DNA of 64,000 bases from Protonemura montana (GCA_947568835.1 OX387603.1:20608651-20672650); one strand, 5' to 3'; positions 38,401-49,681 are shown, numbered from the stretch's first letter. Notes: a model not told the origin generated them from the letters alone. Numbers and translations: made by a program.

Positions 38401-39539
38401 GAAGAACGGAGTCCGAATCTGACACGATTTACGGAACACTTCAACAAAATGTCATACTGGTACGTTTTCCCACTCAACATGCCATTCATTACATTTTAAC
38501 TAGACTTGAGATATAATGATATTAATCTCTTTCCTTCTGTTGCCAGGGCTCGGTCACGAATTCTCGAACAAAATGAAGCTAAAGATCGAGAACGTTACGT
38601 AGTTAAGTTCATTAAAATAATGAAACATCTGCGCAAGATCAACAACTTTAACTCTTACCTGGCCCTTCTCTCCGCTCTTGATTCGGCTCCGATTCGGCGA
38701 CTCGAATGGCAGAAACATATCACAGAAGGGCTGAAGGAATATTGCGCTCTCATCGACAGCTCATCGAGTTTCAGAGCGTATCGGCAAGCGCTGGCAGAGA
38801 CCCAGCCACCCTGCATTCCTTACATGTACGTTGGTCCAATATCAATGCCATAACTTGATGATTAAAAGGAAACTCACCGGATTCTGTGATATGTGAACAA
38901 TAAACTAATAGAATGTTATTTTTGTGGCAGAAAGCCAAACTTAATTTTTTTGTTCTCTCTTGTTTTGAAAAACTATATTGAAGTCTAAGGATATGCCTAC
39001 TGTTGACAATTTCATGATGATATATAAGGTTATTGTATTTTTCATATGTTGAAAGGTACTAACTTCCTATTTTGTTTTCTATTTGTTGCATTCAGTAAAA
39101 TTATCATTTGTAGTTGGCACATACTTTGTGTCAATTCTTTGACACTTTGCCATTGTTTCCGATCACTAACCTTAATTAATTTTTCTAGTGGGCTGGTTCT
39201 CCAAGATCTAACGTTCGTTCACATCGGCAACAGTGATTTGCTTGCCGATGGGTCCATCAACTTCTCAAAGCGGTGGCAGCAGTTTAACATAGTGGAGAAT
39301 ATGAAACGCTTCAAAAAAGGGTAGGAAACTGCAGAATGGATATTTTGTACATGAATCTACCCCCCTAGATTAAAAATCAGTTTCTTATTATTTGCATTAT
39401 GTTTTCTAGGACGTATTCATACAAGAAACACGAACGTATCATCGCATTCTTCAACACATTCGATGACTACCTTTGCGAGGAAGCTATGTGGCAGATTTCC
39501 GAATCGATAAAGCCGCGAGGAGGAAAGAAAATATCATGA
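8221..39539 (+). CDS. RAPGEF1: Rap guanine nucleotide exchange factor 1 (C3G), 19 coding exons
   Basis: Cytoplasmic exchange factor that activates Rap1 downstream of Crk adaptors. Exons: 8221-8434, 26745-26995, 27247-27386, 27787-27934, 28354-28685, 29098-29232, 29465-29682, 29952-30086, 30407-30832, 31254-31544, 34075-34289, 34683-34879, 35822-36075, 36709-36883, 37450-37629, 38280-38459, 38547-38825, 39189-39320, 39410-39539. Every join is GT-AG and in phase; the total is 4032 nt, 1343 aa. Parts: family N-terminal block with LARRARSFKEDFL; a helical region about 155-255; a Ser/Pro-rich linker with Crk SH3 motifs PPLPPK (373), PALPQK (682), PPLPLK (754) and PALPPK (852); SQYDN also occurs in vertebrate C3G; RasGEF-N/REM about 966-1103 (EAFLTTYRTF); CDC25 catalytic domain about 1104-1335 (NLTRFTEHFN, NFNSYLALLSALDSAPIRRL, GLVLQDLTFVHIGN). 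Exons 2-19 are near certain; exon 1 is discussed separately. Human C3G is 1077 aa; the extra length lies in the linker. Confidence 0.95.
10797..11042 (+). repeat. Dispersed repeat family R1, copy A
   Basis: Begins TTTTTCCGGCAGAGACGCCA and ends GTGTCTTCTCCCACATGC, shared in order with copies at 14.66, 22.44 and 34.95 kb. Middle parts such as GTCAAGATGTTTCGTTT correspond to copy C. I see no coding sequence or terminal inverted repeats; probably a short non-autonomous element of unknown class. Confidence 0.7.
14661..14996 (+). repeat. Dispersed repeat family R1, copy B
   Basis: CTTTTCCGGCAGAGGCGCCA at the start, and TGTCTTCTCTCACGGGCCAG then ACTGCATG at the end. The middle includes TTGTAGCAACGCTGGGGGGC. 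About 335 bp, possibly near full length. Confidence 0.72.
15384..15795 (+). mobile_element. 5S rRNA-derived SINE (SINE3-like), copy 1
   Basis: The head contains ACACCGGTTCTCGG, ATCACCGAAGTTAAGCAACA, then GTACTGAATGGGTG. This is the order of an animal 5S rRNA internal promoter (box A, intermediate element, box C). The body follows, with an ATG-open stretch (MGLWKNPFARVL) and GACAGGAGCACGCTACGTG, then a CAT/CCT-rich tail near 15712-15740 and a short trailing unit (TGTCCAAACAGTGCGTCG) shared with copy 2. It lies in RAPGEF1 intron 1. It is not a functional 5S gene, because only part of the 5S sequence is present. Confidence 0.85.
16135..16445. promoter_or_regulatory. CRE/GAGA/G-rich regulatory island in RAPGEF1 intron 1
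   Basis: A CpG-rich block inside AT-rich DNA. It contains a perfect CRE palindrome TGACGTCA at 16235-16242, a second half-site TGCGTCACGC at about 16259, GAGAGAGAGAGAC at about 16287-16300, and a four-tract G-quadruplex pattern (G7-TT-G3-T-G3-A-G3) at 16389-16408. I see no convincing exon. It could be an enhancer or an internal promoter of RAPGEF1. Confidence 0.45.
17190..17208. repeat. GACGCC hexamer array
   Basis: CCGACGCCGACGCCGACGC, a short perfect array in RAPGEF1 intron 1. The same hexamer recurs at 55.55 and 62.7 kb. Confidence 0.75.
19405..19690 (+). promoter_or_regulatory. RAPGEF1: Candidate alternative promoter and non-coding first exon of RAPGEF1
   Basis: A CTCTCTCTCTCTCTCT GAGA-factor tract at 19408-19425 is followed by about 260 bp of more balanced composition. 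That stretch ends in a clear donor, ATTTTAAG|GTAATTTT, at 19690/19691. It has no long ATG frame, as expected for a 5' UTR exon. An initiator-like TTAGTCACATT lies near 19486. It is 7 kb upstream of RAPGEF1 exon 2, on the same strand. A transcript from here would need a start inside exon 2 (in-frame ATG at 26842) or another exon. Confidence 0.4.
20320..20536 (+). repeat. Dispersed repeat family R2, copy 1
   Basis: GTGTGTCCCAAAAACTCAGG, CGATTTCTAACAATAAACC, AATGTTTCTCGTACTGAGGG, ACCCCAGTGCGTCTGG and ACGTGAGTTGGCAAGACAAG recur in order in copies at 22.9 and 58.3 kb. The GTGTCCCAAAA start resembles mariner-type ends, but no matching inverted end was found. Confidence 0.65.
22439..22680 (-). repeat. 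Dispersed repeat family R1, copy C
   Basis: On the minus strand: CTTTCCGCCAGAGACGCCAC, then GGTAGCAATGCTAGCGGAGG, then ATCTTCTCTCACGGGCTAGA. Matches copies A and B in order. Confidence 0.72.
22926..23192 (+). repeat. Dispersed repeat family R2, copy 2
   Basis: GTGTATCCCAAAAATTCAGG, CAATTTCTAACAATGAGTCG, GAATGTCTCTCCTACAGAGG and GTGAGTTGGCAAAAAATCTT follow the R2 order. Confidence 0.65.
31545..34074 (+). other. RAPGEF1: RAPGEF1 intron 10 (2.5 kb)
   Basis: AT-rich with no recognised repeat family. Read-through past the exon 10 donor would add a hydrophobic tail (LAYFILAPFPFAGIVFGVI) and a stop; I regard this as chance. The remaining RAPGEF1 introns over 300 bp (after exons 4, 5, 8, 9, 11, 13, 14, 15 and 17) show nothing beyond the items listed separately. 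Confidence 0.5.
34323..34365 (+). repeat. RAPGEF1: 17 bp perfect tandem duplication with G-quadruplex pattern, RAPGEF1 intron 11
   Basis: AACCAGGGACATTGGGG occurs at 34323-34339 and again at 34340-34356, with a partial third unit (AAACAGGGG). G-runs at 34328-30, 34336-39, 34345-47, 34353-56 and 34362-65 have loops of five bases. The pattern lies on the transcribed RNA strand, 39 nt after the exon 11 donor. Confidence 0.75.
34951..35602 (+). repeat. RAPGEF1: Dispersed repeat family R1, copy D, enlarged, in RAPGEF1 intron 12
   Basis: ACTTTTCCAGAAGAGGCACC at the start and TATCTTTTCTCATGGGCTAA at the end match R1 ends. The extra length between (about 35110-35510) includes a 15-C run at 35409-35423 and looks like later inserted or expanded DNA. 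Confidence 0.6.
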
Positions 39540-42510
39540 GTTGTGGTATGTGAAATTCTTAGCAGCTAATCGAATGTAAACTTTCCATTCGTCTAATCAT
39601 CCAGTAATATTTGAAGGAACAAATGAATATCATGTATGTATCATTCATTTTTTTTTTATAATGAAGTCCCATTTTGGTTAAGGCCTGGTATGATACTTGA
39701 GCCAGAAGTTTTTATGGAATAATTGTTGTGTGTTAATTTATTTCCTATAGCCAAGAACCGGCTGAGCATTTCGTAGCCTAAATAGTAAAGACGATTTTGA
39801 GGCCTGTATGTTAGAAGCACCAAATTAATTGACCATATTGTTCTGGAAGAGGTTATGAAGTTCAATTACGATAATATATACAGTTTAATTGGCGGTAGAT
39901 CTAGATAGGATAGCTGGAAATGTTTTAGGTAGCAGTCCACCATATTAAATTGTGGTAGTTCTCCAAGTTATAAATAAACCTACCAATAGAAGGCCTAATT
40001 AGTGGATACTACTGATTGTTATTATAGGCCTACGAGAAATCACTGCTAGTGCTAACAACACGTTTAGCACACTCACCAAGGAGAATAATAGCCAAACTAG
40101 CCAAACCTATCGTAGATATCATTGGAGTTGGAACATAATGGCATTATTATTGATGTTGTTGTCAGTGTATTTTTTTCCAAAAATATTTGATCATTTTTCT
40201 CGTTTTAGATTGTACATTGTGATCGTAATATGATTACGGACATTTTGACGGAAATCCGTTAATGACAAACTCATGTTCGGCCTCCATCATACACCACCAA
40301 GTCAAAATAATAATTATAAACAATTAGTGTGTGATAACAAGATAAAAGCAATTAATTTAAAATCTTAGATAGCAGCAGTATGAATCGGCAACGAATTTAG
40401 GTGGTCTACAACAGTGTTTTCTTAGGTGTAATGCTACTTCACTTACCTACCCATTAGATTATCAAATCGATGCAGGCACAATTTATAAATGTTTTGTTGG
40501 AGTTAATTTTAATATACTATCCAAAAGGTATGAGCTAAGATGACATTTTTTAAGCTCATTGGTTTTTCAGTCTTCATTTCTTTTAATTTAATGTTGGTAC
40601 TTATTTTTCCATTCAATCTAGGCACTGGAGTTGTAAACTGCTATTTAAATGACACGCACATATCATTCGTTTCTAAAACTCCCATCATTTTACTATCATC
40701 GAAGGTTCGAAAGTACGGAAAATATACCACAAAGCATCAAAAATTCATAGCAGATCTTTAGGCCTAATACCCTACATCTGTGTTTGTCTCAAAGATGGGC
40801 AAAGAATAGGAAACAAAGGACTATAAAAAATTAACGAATCTAGCTTTTCATTAATGGTGTAGGTATGTATGTCGCAGTAGGTTTTAGGCAAGTTCGACAC
40901 ATTGTGTCACAATTAATGCGCATAAAGGACTGAGTTAGCTCAAGGAAATGTGGACAGGGAAGAAGGTATAGGCAATATGAGTACAATAATGATAAATTGA
41001 ACGAGCCATTTCTTTTGCCATTATTAAGAACGTAAGATAATGTATATTTATAAAATAGCTAAGACTAAGAGAATGAAGCTAGGTAAAGTTGAGTATTGAC
41101 TTCTAAAAATCATATCATAAGCTAGATTTTCTAGTGGTACTAAGACAAGCAATGCTGGAAATGCATTTGGTGCGTACGAGCTATGGTTCTTGAAAAAGCG
41201 AAGACACTAATTCAGTTTTGAAATTCAAGACTTTTTATTGAGTTGAAGCATAGTACTGTAGAAAGTAGCTGCTTGCACAAAGCTGCAGTAGATGAGAAAA
41301 GCTAAGCTAACAAATGTTGTGTCTATACGTAAAAGTAATTTTAGTTTACTTTACTGTTATTTTTTTATTAAATAGTTTTACAAAAAAATCTTTTAAACTA
41401 CTGTCCCACTCAGCTCTGTATATTTTATAAACTCTATTTATTTGTTATTGTAATTATGGAGAGTTTTTTTTTATTAAGTATAGAATTCTTCTTACTGCTT
41501 TGTTTGTAGTAAATCATATAGTGTAAAATGTGAAATGTCTGCGACTATCGACATGTTTTCGTTAGGTAGTGTTTGATCATGGAAGAGATTGCTGGTAAGG
41601 GAACAGATTAACGATTATGTAGCCAGGTGCATTCGAATGCTGACAAAAAATTGTGTGTTTGGAGTCATAGTTTCGATTGTCGAGTTGGTATGTTGAATCA
41701 GAGGGATTTGAAATCAATGTCTGCGTCTACAGTATGTTATATATTTTGTGACTTGTGAGTTGTGAATTTGGTGTAAATCTTTGCATGCACACATTGTATG
41801 AAAGCCATTAGAATTGCTCATTACATTGCTTTTGTCGTCATGCTGTGTTGCTAATGATATTTAATTATAAAATATTAATATTATAAATTGTATGTGGCAA
41901 ACATATTATGTGCCATATGATAAGTAATGCAGATTTGTTGACGTGATTGTAGGTAAAAATTAAATAAAATGTCCTAGTAAATGTTTCCATCTCTTTGGGA
42001 ATGCAAGGTCCAATCAATTGTTTATTACAACATAATTAATAATTTGTGATGAATCGTTGTGTAAAAATGCTAAGTGTTTCATTTTCTTTGCAAATTCAAC
42101 TAATTTTTATAACGGGCTGACTTTCTGAAGGCCTACTATTTTTTCCTAACGTATTTTTTGGTGCTGAATATATTTTTCAATGTCTGTATTTTTGTGCAGC
42201 CTGCTACGCATAAAAATGTACAAATTGATTGTTTTCTACGTTTGCCATTCAATTATAATTACACCTATCATATGATCTTGTTCAGTAGACATAAGTATTT
42301 TAACAATTTTCTCGCGATTTTCAGTGCCAAGAATTTCAGCGACGTTCTTATTGTAATAATGAAATGCCAATTTGGTTGTTAATTGTTCTAGGTACTAAAA
42401 TAATTGCAGTTCAATTACGATTTACATTGCCTGACAATTTTGATGTATGAAATAAATAGCATATTTATTAGAAAGAAATAAATTGCCAATAATATTTATT
42501 TCATATGGTA
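39540..42510 (+). other. RAPGEF1: Likely 3' UTR of RAPGEF1
   Basis: About 3 kb of AU-rich DNA after the RAPGEF1 stop, with no convincing coding frame and many ATTTA pentamers. AATAAA signals lie at 41963-41968, 42451-42456 and 42477-42482. The last two sit just before a change in composition and are the best candidates for the main cleavage site. The next gene on the same strand begins about 0.8 kb later. The extent is inferred from sequence only. Confidence 0.6.
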
Positions 42511-43317
42511 CCGCTTCTTTTCTCCACAGATTCGTCAATGACTGTAGGCAATTTTGTTTCGGCACGCCTAATTGGCAATCAATTCGGAGGCATACATTTC
42601 TAGATATAAGACAAAAAAATACAACCTCTTAAAATAGTCCATTAATCAAAGAAACATTTTGTTGCATTGCATTTGGAAACAGCTATAAAAAATGCCAAAA
42701 ACGTTGAAACTGCAGCTGGCCGTTGCCTCTACACCATTGCCCATCGGCACTACAATAAAAACTACGTTTCTACATTGACAACAGTCTAGTAGAGTTTTCT
42801 CTTCTATTACCAAAACCCCTCTTTGTTAAGTAGACTACTTTAGCAGAAATTTAAAATGTTTCTCTTTTAAATGCCAAGAAAATAATTATTTAAGAAGGTG
42901 CAACAAAAGTGCAGTTAGGGATTCTTGGCATAAGGGATGTGACGGTTGTGAGGGTTTTGGGGAAAATAAGGTGAATCAGTAAAATGTCATTACATAACCT
43001 TTTTTGAGTTAGCCCATAATTCGAAAGATATACTCCTGAAAAAATTAATTTACCTGGGAATCACGTTTTCATGGAAAATAGAGATCTGTGTCGCACACTG
43101 TGTTTTGCTCAAGTTGGTGCCAAGTACTAACCCGTCACGTGACCAAGCCATCAGTATGCGATTGGTTACTTTTGTTGCATGTGTTGGTATATGGTGGTGC
43201 GCAAAGGTGCGTTTAACCAGTTTAACTGTCAAGTTACAAATTTGAGATCGAAATACTTGCACATGAAATACTTTTTTTGAGGCTGTGAATTCTCATTGCT
43301 TCTCGCCTGGAAGCAAG
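42511..43317. other. RAPGEF1-ZGPAT spacer and ZGPAT promoter
   Basis: Short tandem gap between two same-strand genes. It contains no coding frame. The ZGPAT transcription start is probably within 43050-43300. Confidence 0.4.
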
Positions 43318-46300
43318 ATGTCAGAGGAGGAAAGATCTTTAGAAGAAGCCATAACGCAATATGAGACCCAAGTAAGAATGGTCATCATAACCTAGTTCCA
43401 TGGCTCAGAAATGAAAGAATAGACTGGGTTATTTAGCGATCAGGCCTTATACCTGTTATGTGGCAGTCCACTGCAATTTGAATCACTTTTCCTGGATCTT
43501 TGTTCTAAGTCGAAGATTCCTTAAGTTTTTTTTGGCTCTAGGGGTGCAACCACCATTATTTTGCTTTGCAATGTTTGATCTATGTTATGACATTTTATTA
43601 ATGTGAACACTACTAACCTGCACTCTCAACGCTACTACTCTCTCAAAAATGTGAACCTAATCAGCAGCCGTTGCAAGCATTTAAAATTAATGCTTTTCGG
43701 CAAGTTTTGACTTTTTAAATTGCAGCAACTGTGTGCGCCTTGTATCACTTTTGTATCTACGTACAATGCTGGAATTTCTCTAGACCAAGGGAATGCATTT
43801 TTGGAGATAATACGTACCATATCTCTAGATGAAGTGAAAACCATGACAGATTCACTCTAAAAATCATAAAGTTTCAAAAAATCGTAGATAGCAGAGCGTC
43901 TAAACTCTCATATTTTTTTAGGTATCCTTAACCATAGTTTAGTCTATTCATAAGTTAATTTCCATATTTTGTTATTTGCCCGTTAAGACGTTGCCTCCTC
44001 CCTTCCATTCTAACCCTCCTGAATATATCTACCGCTGTACCATCGAATCATTGTAACAAGCAATTTTTTATATTGCAGTTATTCAATTTCAGGTAGACTA
44101 GGTGTGTTTTTAACATAAGGGTCATTCCATGTGAAATAGGACCACTTTAAATGAGTTTTGACCTTGACCGACTCAGAATTTCATGAAATTTGGCACACTT
44201 GTTCAGAATGTTGGTTTGAGTAAAAGTATTTTTTTGTTTGTTTTTTACTCGAAGAATTCAAAAGTTACCGGGGGTTGAAGTTCGGGTGTTTTCACCCCCC
44301 GCGCGCGTATCACCGTCACATTATATACTTTATCTCGGGCTGTATGACAGCTACAGAGTTCCAGGAGAGCTCATCTGAAAGCTAATTAAATTCTCTACTT
44401 GAATATATAATAATATGTTCCACTTGGTGGACAGCTAATTTACCTTGATTTTCTACATCTGCATTTTCAAAAAACGCCACTGGAAAAAACCCTCCCCTTT
44501 CATTTACCTAAAAAAAATGTATTAATGTTGCCAACATATGAATGAATATTTGTGCCAAAATTCAGAGTTGGCCCTTCACAGGTTTTCAAGAAAAAAAATA
44601 TCTTGTGTAAAAAAGATTTTTATCAGGCAGTTCCAGAGCATAGATCCTATACCCACAATGCATAACAGCTCAGGCTTTTATCAACATGGTGAGTAATGCT
44701 CATTTTACATTTGATTGTGTTTGTTCCACTTTTCAATACACGTTTATTCTTGAAAGCACACTTTCATCAAGTGACATGTTGAAACTAGAAATGTGTGCAG
44801 AAGTCAAAAACTTATAATTTCTTGTCTGAACCTCACACTTGATAACCTTCATTAGTTTCTCTTCACATCTTGAAGAGTGTAGTAGTGAATTTATTGTCCA
44901 CACCCTTAACATTTTTTGTATTTGAAGAGTAAGAAGAACATATGCACATTATTGGCAACTTGGAAAGTGACAATCAGATTTTATTAGCATTGCGTTCAAA
45001 ATGTGAAAATATTACATCAGTGTGCAGTTACATGAAAATACATTAAAATCCCCAACTTTGTTACTGCTTTCTTGGAAAAATCTTCATGCGAGTCATATTC
45101 GTCACAGAGGACACAAGTTTCAGCCGCTTCTTGAAACTCTTGGTTGCATCACGGCGTTTTCTTTTTAAATATAATTTAGATTTACCTTTTAGTCTTTTCC
45201 TGTTGAGTGGAGATACACCAAATGCAGCTAAAGACTGGTTAACTAGTTTTAACGCAGAATCTGTTTCCACGAAAGGTTAGTCAGGTTCAGCAGATTTCGT
45301 TGGTGTCTAAATGGAAATGGTATTTTATTCTTTTTGCTTTTGTGGTAGTAGTTTCCGACAGGTCGAGCATAATTTCTTCCCAGGAATAAGTTCCACAATC
45401 TCCAGATATTTATTTCTGTATGTTAAATTAATTGATGTCAATCTTTTACCTCTGTGTGTGCCAGTGTGTGTTTTGAAAGGATCACAGCACGACTTGTTGC
45501 CAAGGCAATAATGTACAAGAAATGTATTTTCATGTAACTGGATACTGATGTATACTGATGTAATATTTTCACATTTTGAACGCAATGCTAATAAAATCTG
45601 ATTGTCACTTCCCAAGTCGCTAATAATATTCATATGATCTTCACACTCTTCTTTCAAGAACTGTCCAATTGGACACATTTTGTAATTATACAAACACAAA
45701 AAATGTTAAGGGTGTGGACAATAAATTCACTACCAGACTCTTCAATATGTGAAGAGAAAATAATGCAGGTTATCAAGTATGAGGTTCAGACAAGAAATTA
45801 TAAGTTTTTGACTTCTGCACACATTTCTAGTTTCAACATGTCACTTGATGAAAGTGTGCTTTCAAGAATAAACGTGTATTGAAAAGTGGAACAAACACAA
45901 TCAAATGTAAAATGAGCATTACTCACCATGTTGATAAAAGCCTGAGCTGTTATGCATTGTGGGTATAGGATCTATGCTGTGGAACTGCCTGATAAAAATC
46001 TTTTTTACACAAGATATTTTTTTTCTTGAAAACCTGTGAAGGGCCGACTCTGAATTTTGGCACAAATATTCATTCATATGTTGGCAACATTAATACATTT
46101 TTTTTAGGTAAATGAAAGGGGAGGGTTTTTTCCAGTGGCGTTTTTTGAAAATGCAGATGTAGAAAATCAAGGTAAATTAGCTGTCCACCAAGTGGAACAT
46201 ATTATTATATATTCAAGTAGAGAATTTAATTAGCTTTCAGATGAGCTCTCCTGGAACTCTGTAGCTGTCATACAGCCCGAGATAAAGTATATAATGTGAC

Positions 46301-49300
46301 GGTGATACGCGCGCGGGGGGTGAAAACACCCGAACTTCAACCCCCGGTAACTTTTGAATTCTTCGAGTAAAAAACAAACAAAAAAATACTTTTACTCAAA
46401 CCAACATTCTGAACAAGTGTGCCAAATTTCATGAAATTCTGAGTCGGTCAAGGTCAAGGGTGGTCCTATTTGACATGGAATGACCCATAATGATATTTTT
46501 TCAGCTTTCCCAAATTCAGTTTGCCATCTCTGCATCATCACCAGGAACTGACCAGGACAATCTTATATCCTTGAAAAATGACATCAAAGAACTAATTAAT
46601 TTAACTAAAGAAAATCTAGCCAGTATTCGCACTTCAAAAAAGCCACCTGTACCCATTCCAATACCGGAACCAGAAGCCGAAGACGATGATCCATTTGCAA
46701 AAGAATATGCACTCTTTAAAGTAGGTGCAACAAGGTTTTACTGTGACAGTGCCAAATTCAGTGATGTTTGTAGGGATCTGGTGAAAGTTATGATTTGTTA
46801 CATTTGTGCAACAGGCAGAATTGGCAAGTGAAGAGACGTCGAATGCTGAAGAAGATGAGCTTGATTCGTCTGCAGCCATGGCGGATATTCACGTAGGTTT
46901 TTTAAAAATTGTACTCATGTTGTCATGATGACCTGAGGTGGATGGTGAATGGTGGTCATGATGATGGTGATGGGGGACGAAATAATTATGACCAGTATAG
47001 TATCTTTCTGTGCTTGACAGGCTGATTTGAACGAATTGAAAGGAATGAAATGCCAAGCACCTCACAGCCATCAGTGGGGAGGAAATGAGAGCTATCACAA
47101 TGCGCTCGTATGCAGCATCGAATCATCAGGAGATGTCACTAATGTAGAGCAAATAAAGGTTCGTAATATCTACATTAAGTGGTTTTACTTTAATTGTACT
47201 TTTATTGCAGGTAAACAATACTGGGATGATGTGTAACTCTCCTACGCTGTTGTCAATCATAATGGATAAAATTAATTGAATTAAATTGATTTGGATTTTA
47301 TACATTTCATTCAATGCTAGTGAACTTAGCAATAACATATTCACTATGCTCTCTCTTTGGGCTTAACCGAATTCTTCTAAACGAAAACCTGACAAACCCA
47401 TTGCTATCATTGTGTAACCAGTGTTGCCCAATTATGCTATGTTTATAACTCCAGGTACAAAAATGTAAAATTTCAGATTAGAGTGATGTTCACCAATCCC
47501 ACTCATCAAGAGATGCTGCCATGTCCTTATTTCCTCGAAGGGGAATGCCGCTTTGATGATGACCAGTGCAGGTTCTCGCACGGAGAGCTGGTGAATTTGT
47601 CTTCGCTGAAAGAATACAGGTAAAACAAACAAACATTATTTACAAACTAGGAAAGTTCCATTTTTTTACCAGCTGGGAATCACAAACACCTTTTTTAACC
47701 TTTCATAGTAGGTTATTTTGCCTGCAGCAAACTTCCCCTTGCAAAACTCAGCAAAAAAATTAAATTTTCATCCTCTCACTTTTAATTTAATATTCTATTT
47801 TGCAGAGAGCCTGACTTCTCTGTTATCCGGATAGGAGCGCGGGTTCTTGTTAAGAACAAAGACAAGCTGTGGCACCGCGCTATCGTTTCAACACTGCACT
47901 CGGATAGCCGATGTGAAGTGAAACTTGAGGCTAGCAGGGGTACAATCGAAGTGGACCTGCATGACTTACTGCCAATGACAGGTAAGCTCATCAATCAAGA
48001 TAGGCTGCAAATTTTTTGCTAAAATATTAATATTTGGTCTTCTTCGTAGCTGACGCTAACGAGACTGATTCACTGAGCAACAGCAGCTGTGACGATCTTA
48101 GCGAAGATGAAGATGATATTAAAGCCATGCTAGTGGAGCAAAGTCTTTTGACAACACCGCTCTCTACTGCTCTCGGCAGTTGGGAAGAGCACACCAAGGT
48201 AAGCACCGTTTCCTTAGCGAGCAGGTGAATTTTACCTTTGGAACACTAGCGAGTAAATGATAGAAGTTCCAAGACAGCTATGCTATATTTTCAAGTGTAG
48301 ATTCTTTGAATAAGAATTAATGTTATACCTAATAGATTCCTGAATTGACATCATCAGCAATTGAGCTATGCATATATACATATTTTTTTTTAGTTAATAG
48401 ATTGCAAATATTATATATTTACAGATTGAGATAACCTATTTTCCAGGACTAACTATTTGACTTGCTCTTTAGGATTCATTTACTGTTCAATATGGCCCAG
48501 TTCTCTTTCCTTTGCTTTTGTCTGTATACAATAAAAAAAATAATTTGTATATTTCAGGGAATTGGATCTCGTCTGATGGCTCAAATGGGATATGTAACGG
48601 GAGCTGGTTTGGGAAAATATGGTGACGGCAGAATCGAGCCCATAGAAGCGGTGGTCTTGCCTGCTGGGAAGTCATTAGGTACGAAATAGATTGAAAATAG
48701 ATTTAAATTATAAATTTATTTATCATAAAATTTTTTGGTAAATATTTCTGTTATTCATTTTTGTGCTTTCCATGTCATTTTTTTATAGACCATTGCATGG
48801 CATTGCGGGAACAAGCAGGAGGTGACAAGAACCTCTTCAAGGTGGAGCGGCGAATGAGACGCATTCAGCGGAAACAGAAAGTTAGCAGGGAGAAAAAGTT
48901 TGCAAACGAGAAGCGAAATGCGAGGACTGATGTGTTCGACTTCATCAACATTACCTTATCTGGGAAACAAGGTGAGTTCCTAAGATTTACTAGAGTTTTT
49001 TTAGGATGATTAGTAGGTTGCTAGCAAAAATGGTCCACATACAGCCTTATTGCCTAAAAGCATGCTATAAGCATTGAGTATTTATGTATTGTTGGAGGGT
49101 CAGCATTATCAAATATTAAATACAAATAAATAAATATAATAGATGCACATCACCAGAAATTATTCAAATTATGTTTCTGCAGCAAAGTTCTTAAAATCCA
49201 GATACTTTTTGATATCAGTAGAAAGTAGATTCTATTAATATGCATTTGTATATCTAGATCCCAATTTTTAGAGTCTTGTACCAAACCAGAGTGGTTTGGC

Positions 49301-49681
49301 ATCTCTGACGAGAACTTGCCAATGAACTCGTAAACACTAGTGTTGACCAATCCTTTTCTATGCATAGCAGTCAAAGAGCAAGAAGTTTTACCCAGCTCGA
49401 CAAAGGCTTGCGGCAAGAGCACATCTCTGAAGACTGAAACGCAGCGGGAGTTAAACGTGGTCGGCTTCCAAGTGGGCGAGGAGATACGACGAGCAGAGCA
49501 AGACCTGACCAAGCTGCGGCAATCTCTTTCTCGGCACTCGCAAGGCTCAGCGGTGCACAAAACCATGGCCGCAAAACTTAACGAGAAGGAAACCGAACTG
49601 AGTCAACTACGAGCCAACGAGCGAAGCATCGATCAAGAGCGATCGCAACGAACTGATCGGAAGAAACTATCGGTGTTTTAA
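43318..49681 (+). CDS. ZGPAT: Zinc finger CCCH-type with G-patch domain protein (ZGPAT/ZIP), 10 exons
   Basis: Nuclear protein; in mammals ZGPAT is a sequence-specific repressor acting with NuRD and also touches splicing complexes. Exons: 43318-43371, 46505-46720, 46815-46892, 47021-47158, 47477-47619, 47806-47981, 48050-48198, 48558-48678, 48789-48971, 49371-49681. All joins are in phase; 522 aa against 531 in human. The N-terminus ([19 protein letters not shown], then [10 protein letters not shown]) matches the family's helical start. The CCCH finger is CPYFLEGEC...CRFSH at about 178-199. A Tudor-like fold follows ([20 protein letters not shown], about 211-268). The G-patch at 319-359 carries [20 protein letters not shown]. 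The end is a charged coiled coil ([15 protein letters not shown]). Intron 1 (3.1 kb) has been enlarged by an inverted-repeat transposon. An ATTAAA at 49871-49876 is a plausible poly(A) signal. Confidence 0.96.
44119..45044 (+). repeat. Left inverted-repeat arm of the ZGPAT-intron transposon
   Basis: 926 bp arm pairing with about 45521-46486. It includes the GGGTCATTCC terminus and a CACCCCCCGCGCGCG stretch near 44300. It lacks a short duplication present in the right arm near 45548-45562, which accounts for part of the length difference. Confidence 0.88.
45521..46486 (-). repeat. Right inverted-repeat arm of the ZGPAT-intron transposon
   Basis: 966 bp arm, inverse complement of 44119-45044, ending in AATGACCC just before ATAA. 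It carries the N-terminal half of the minus-strand coding fragment with [16 protein letters not shown]. Confidence 0.88.

Larger units (their letters stand above)
44119..46486. mobile_element. 2.37 kb DNA transposon with very long terminal inverted repeats, in ZGPAT intron 1
   Basis: Starts GGGTCATTCCATGTG and ends in its inverse complement with one early mismatch. It is flanked on both sides by ATAA (44115-44118 and 46487-46490), a probable 4 bp target duplication. The inverted arms are 44119-45044 and about 45521-46486, highly similar along their full length, with a 476 bp spacer. Minus-strand frames at 45325-45699 and 45061-45270 encode fragments with [19 protein letters not shown] and [11 protein letters not shown] associate these with a poorly described protein family that is repetitive in arthropods and cnidarians, from memory only. 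The [17 protein letters not shown] piece is also encoded, in the opposite sense, in the left arm, so coding sequence lies inside the inverted repeats. No complete transposase is visible, so it is non-autonomous. The superfamily is not assigned: Kolobok and piggyBac normally duplicate TTAA. Confidence 0.88.
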
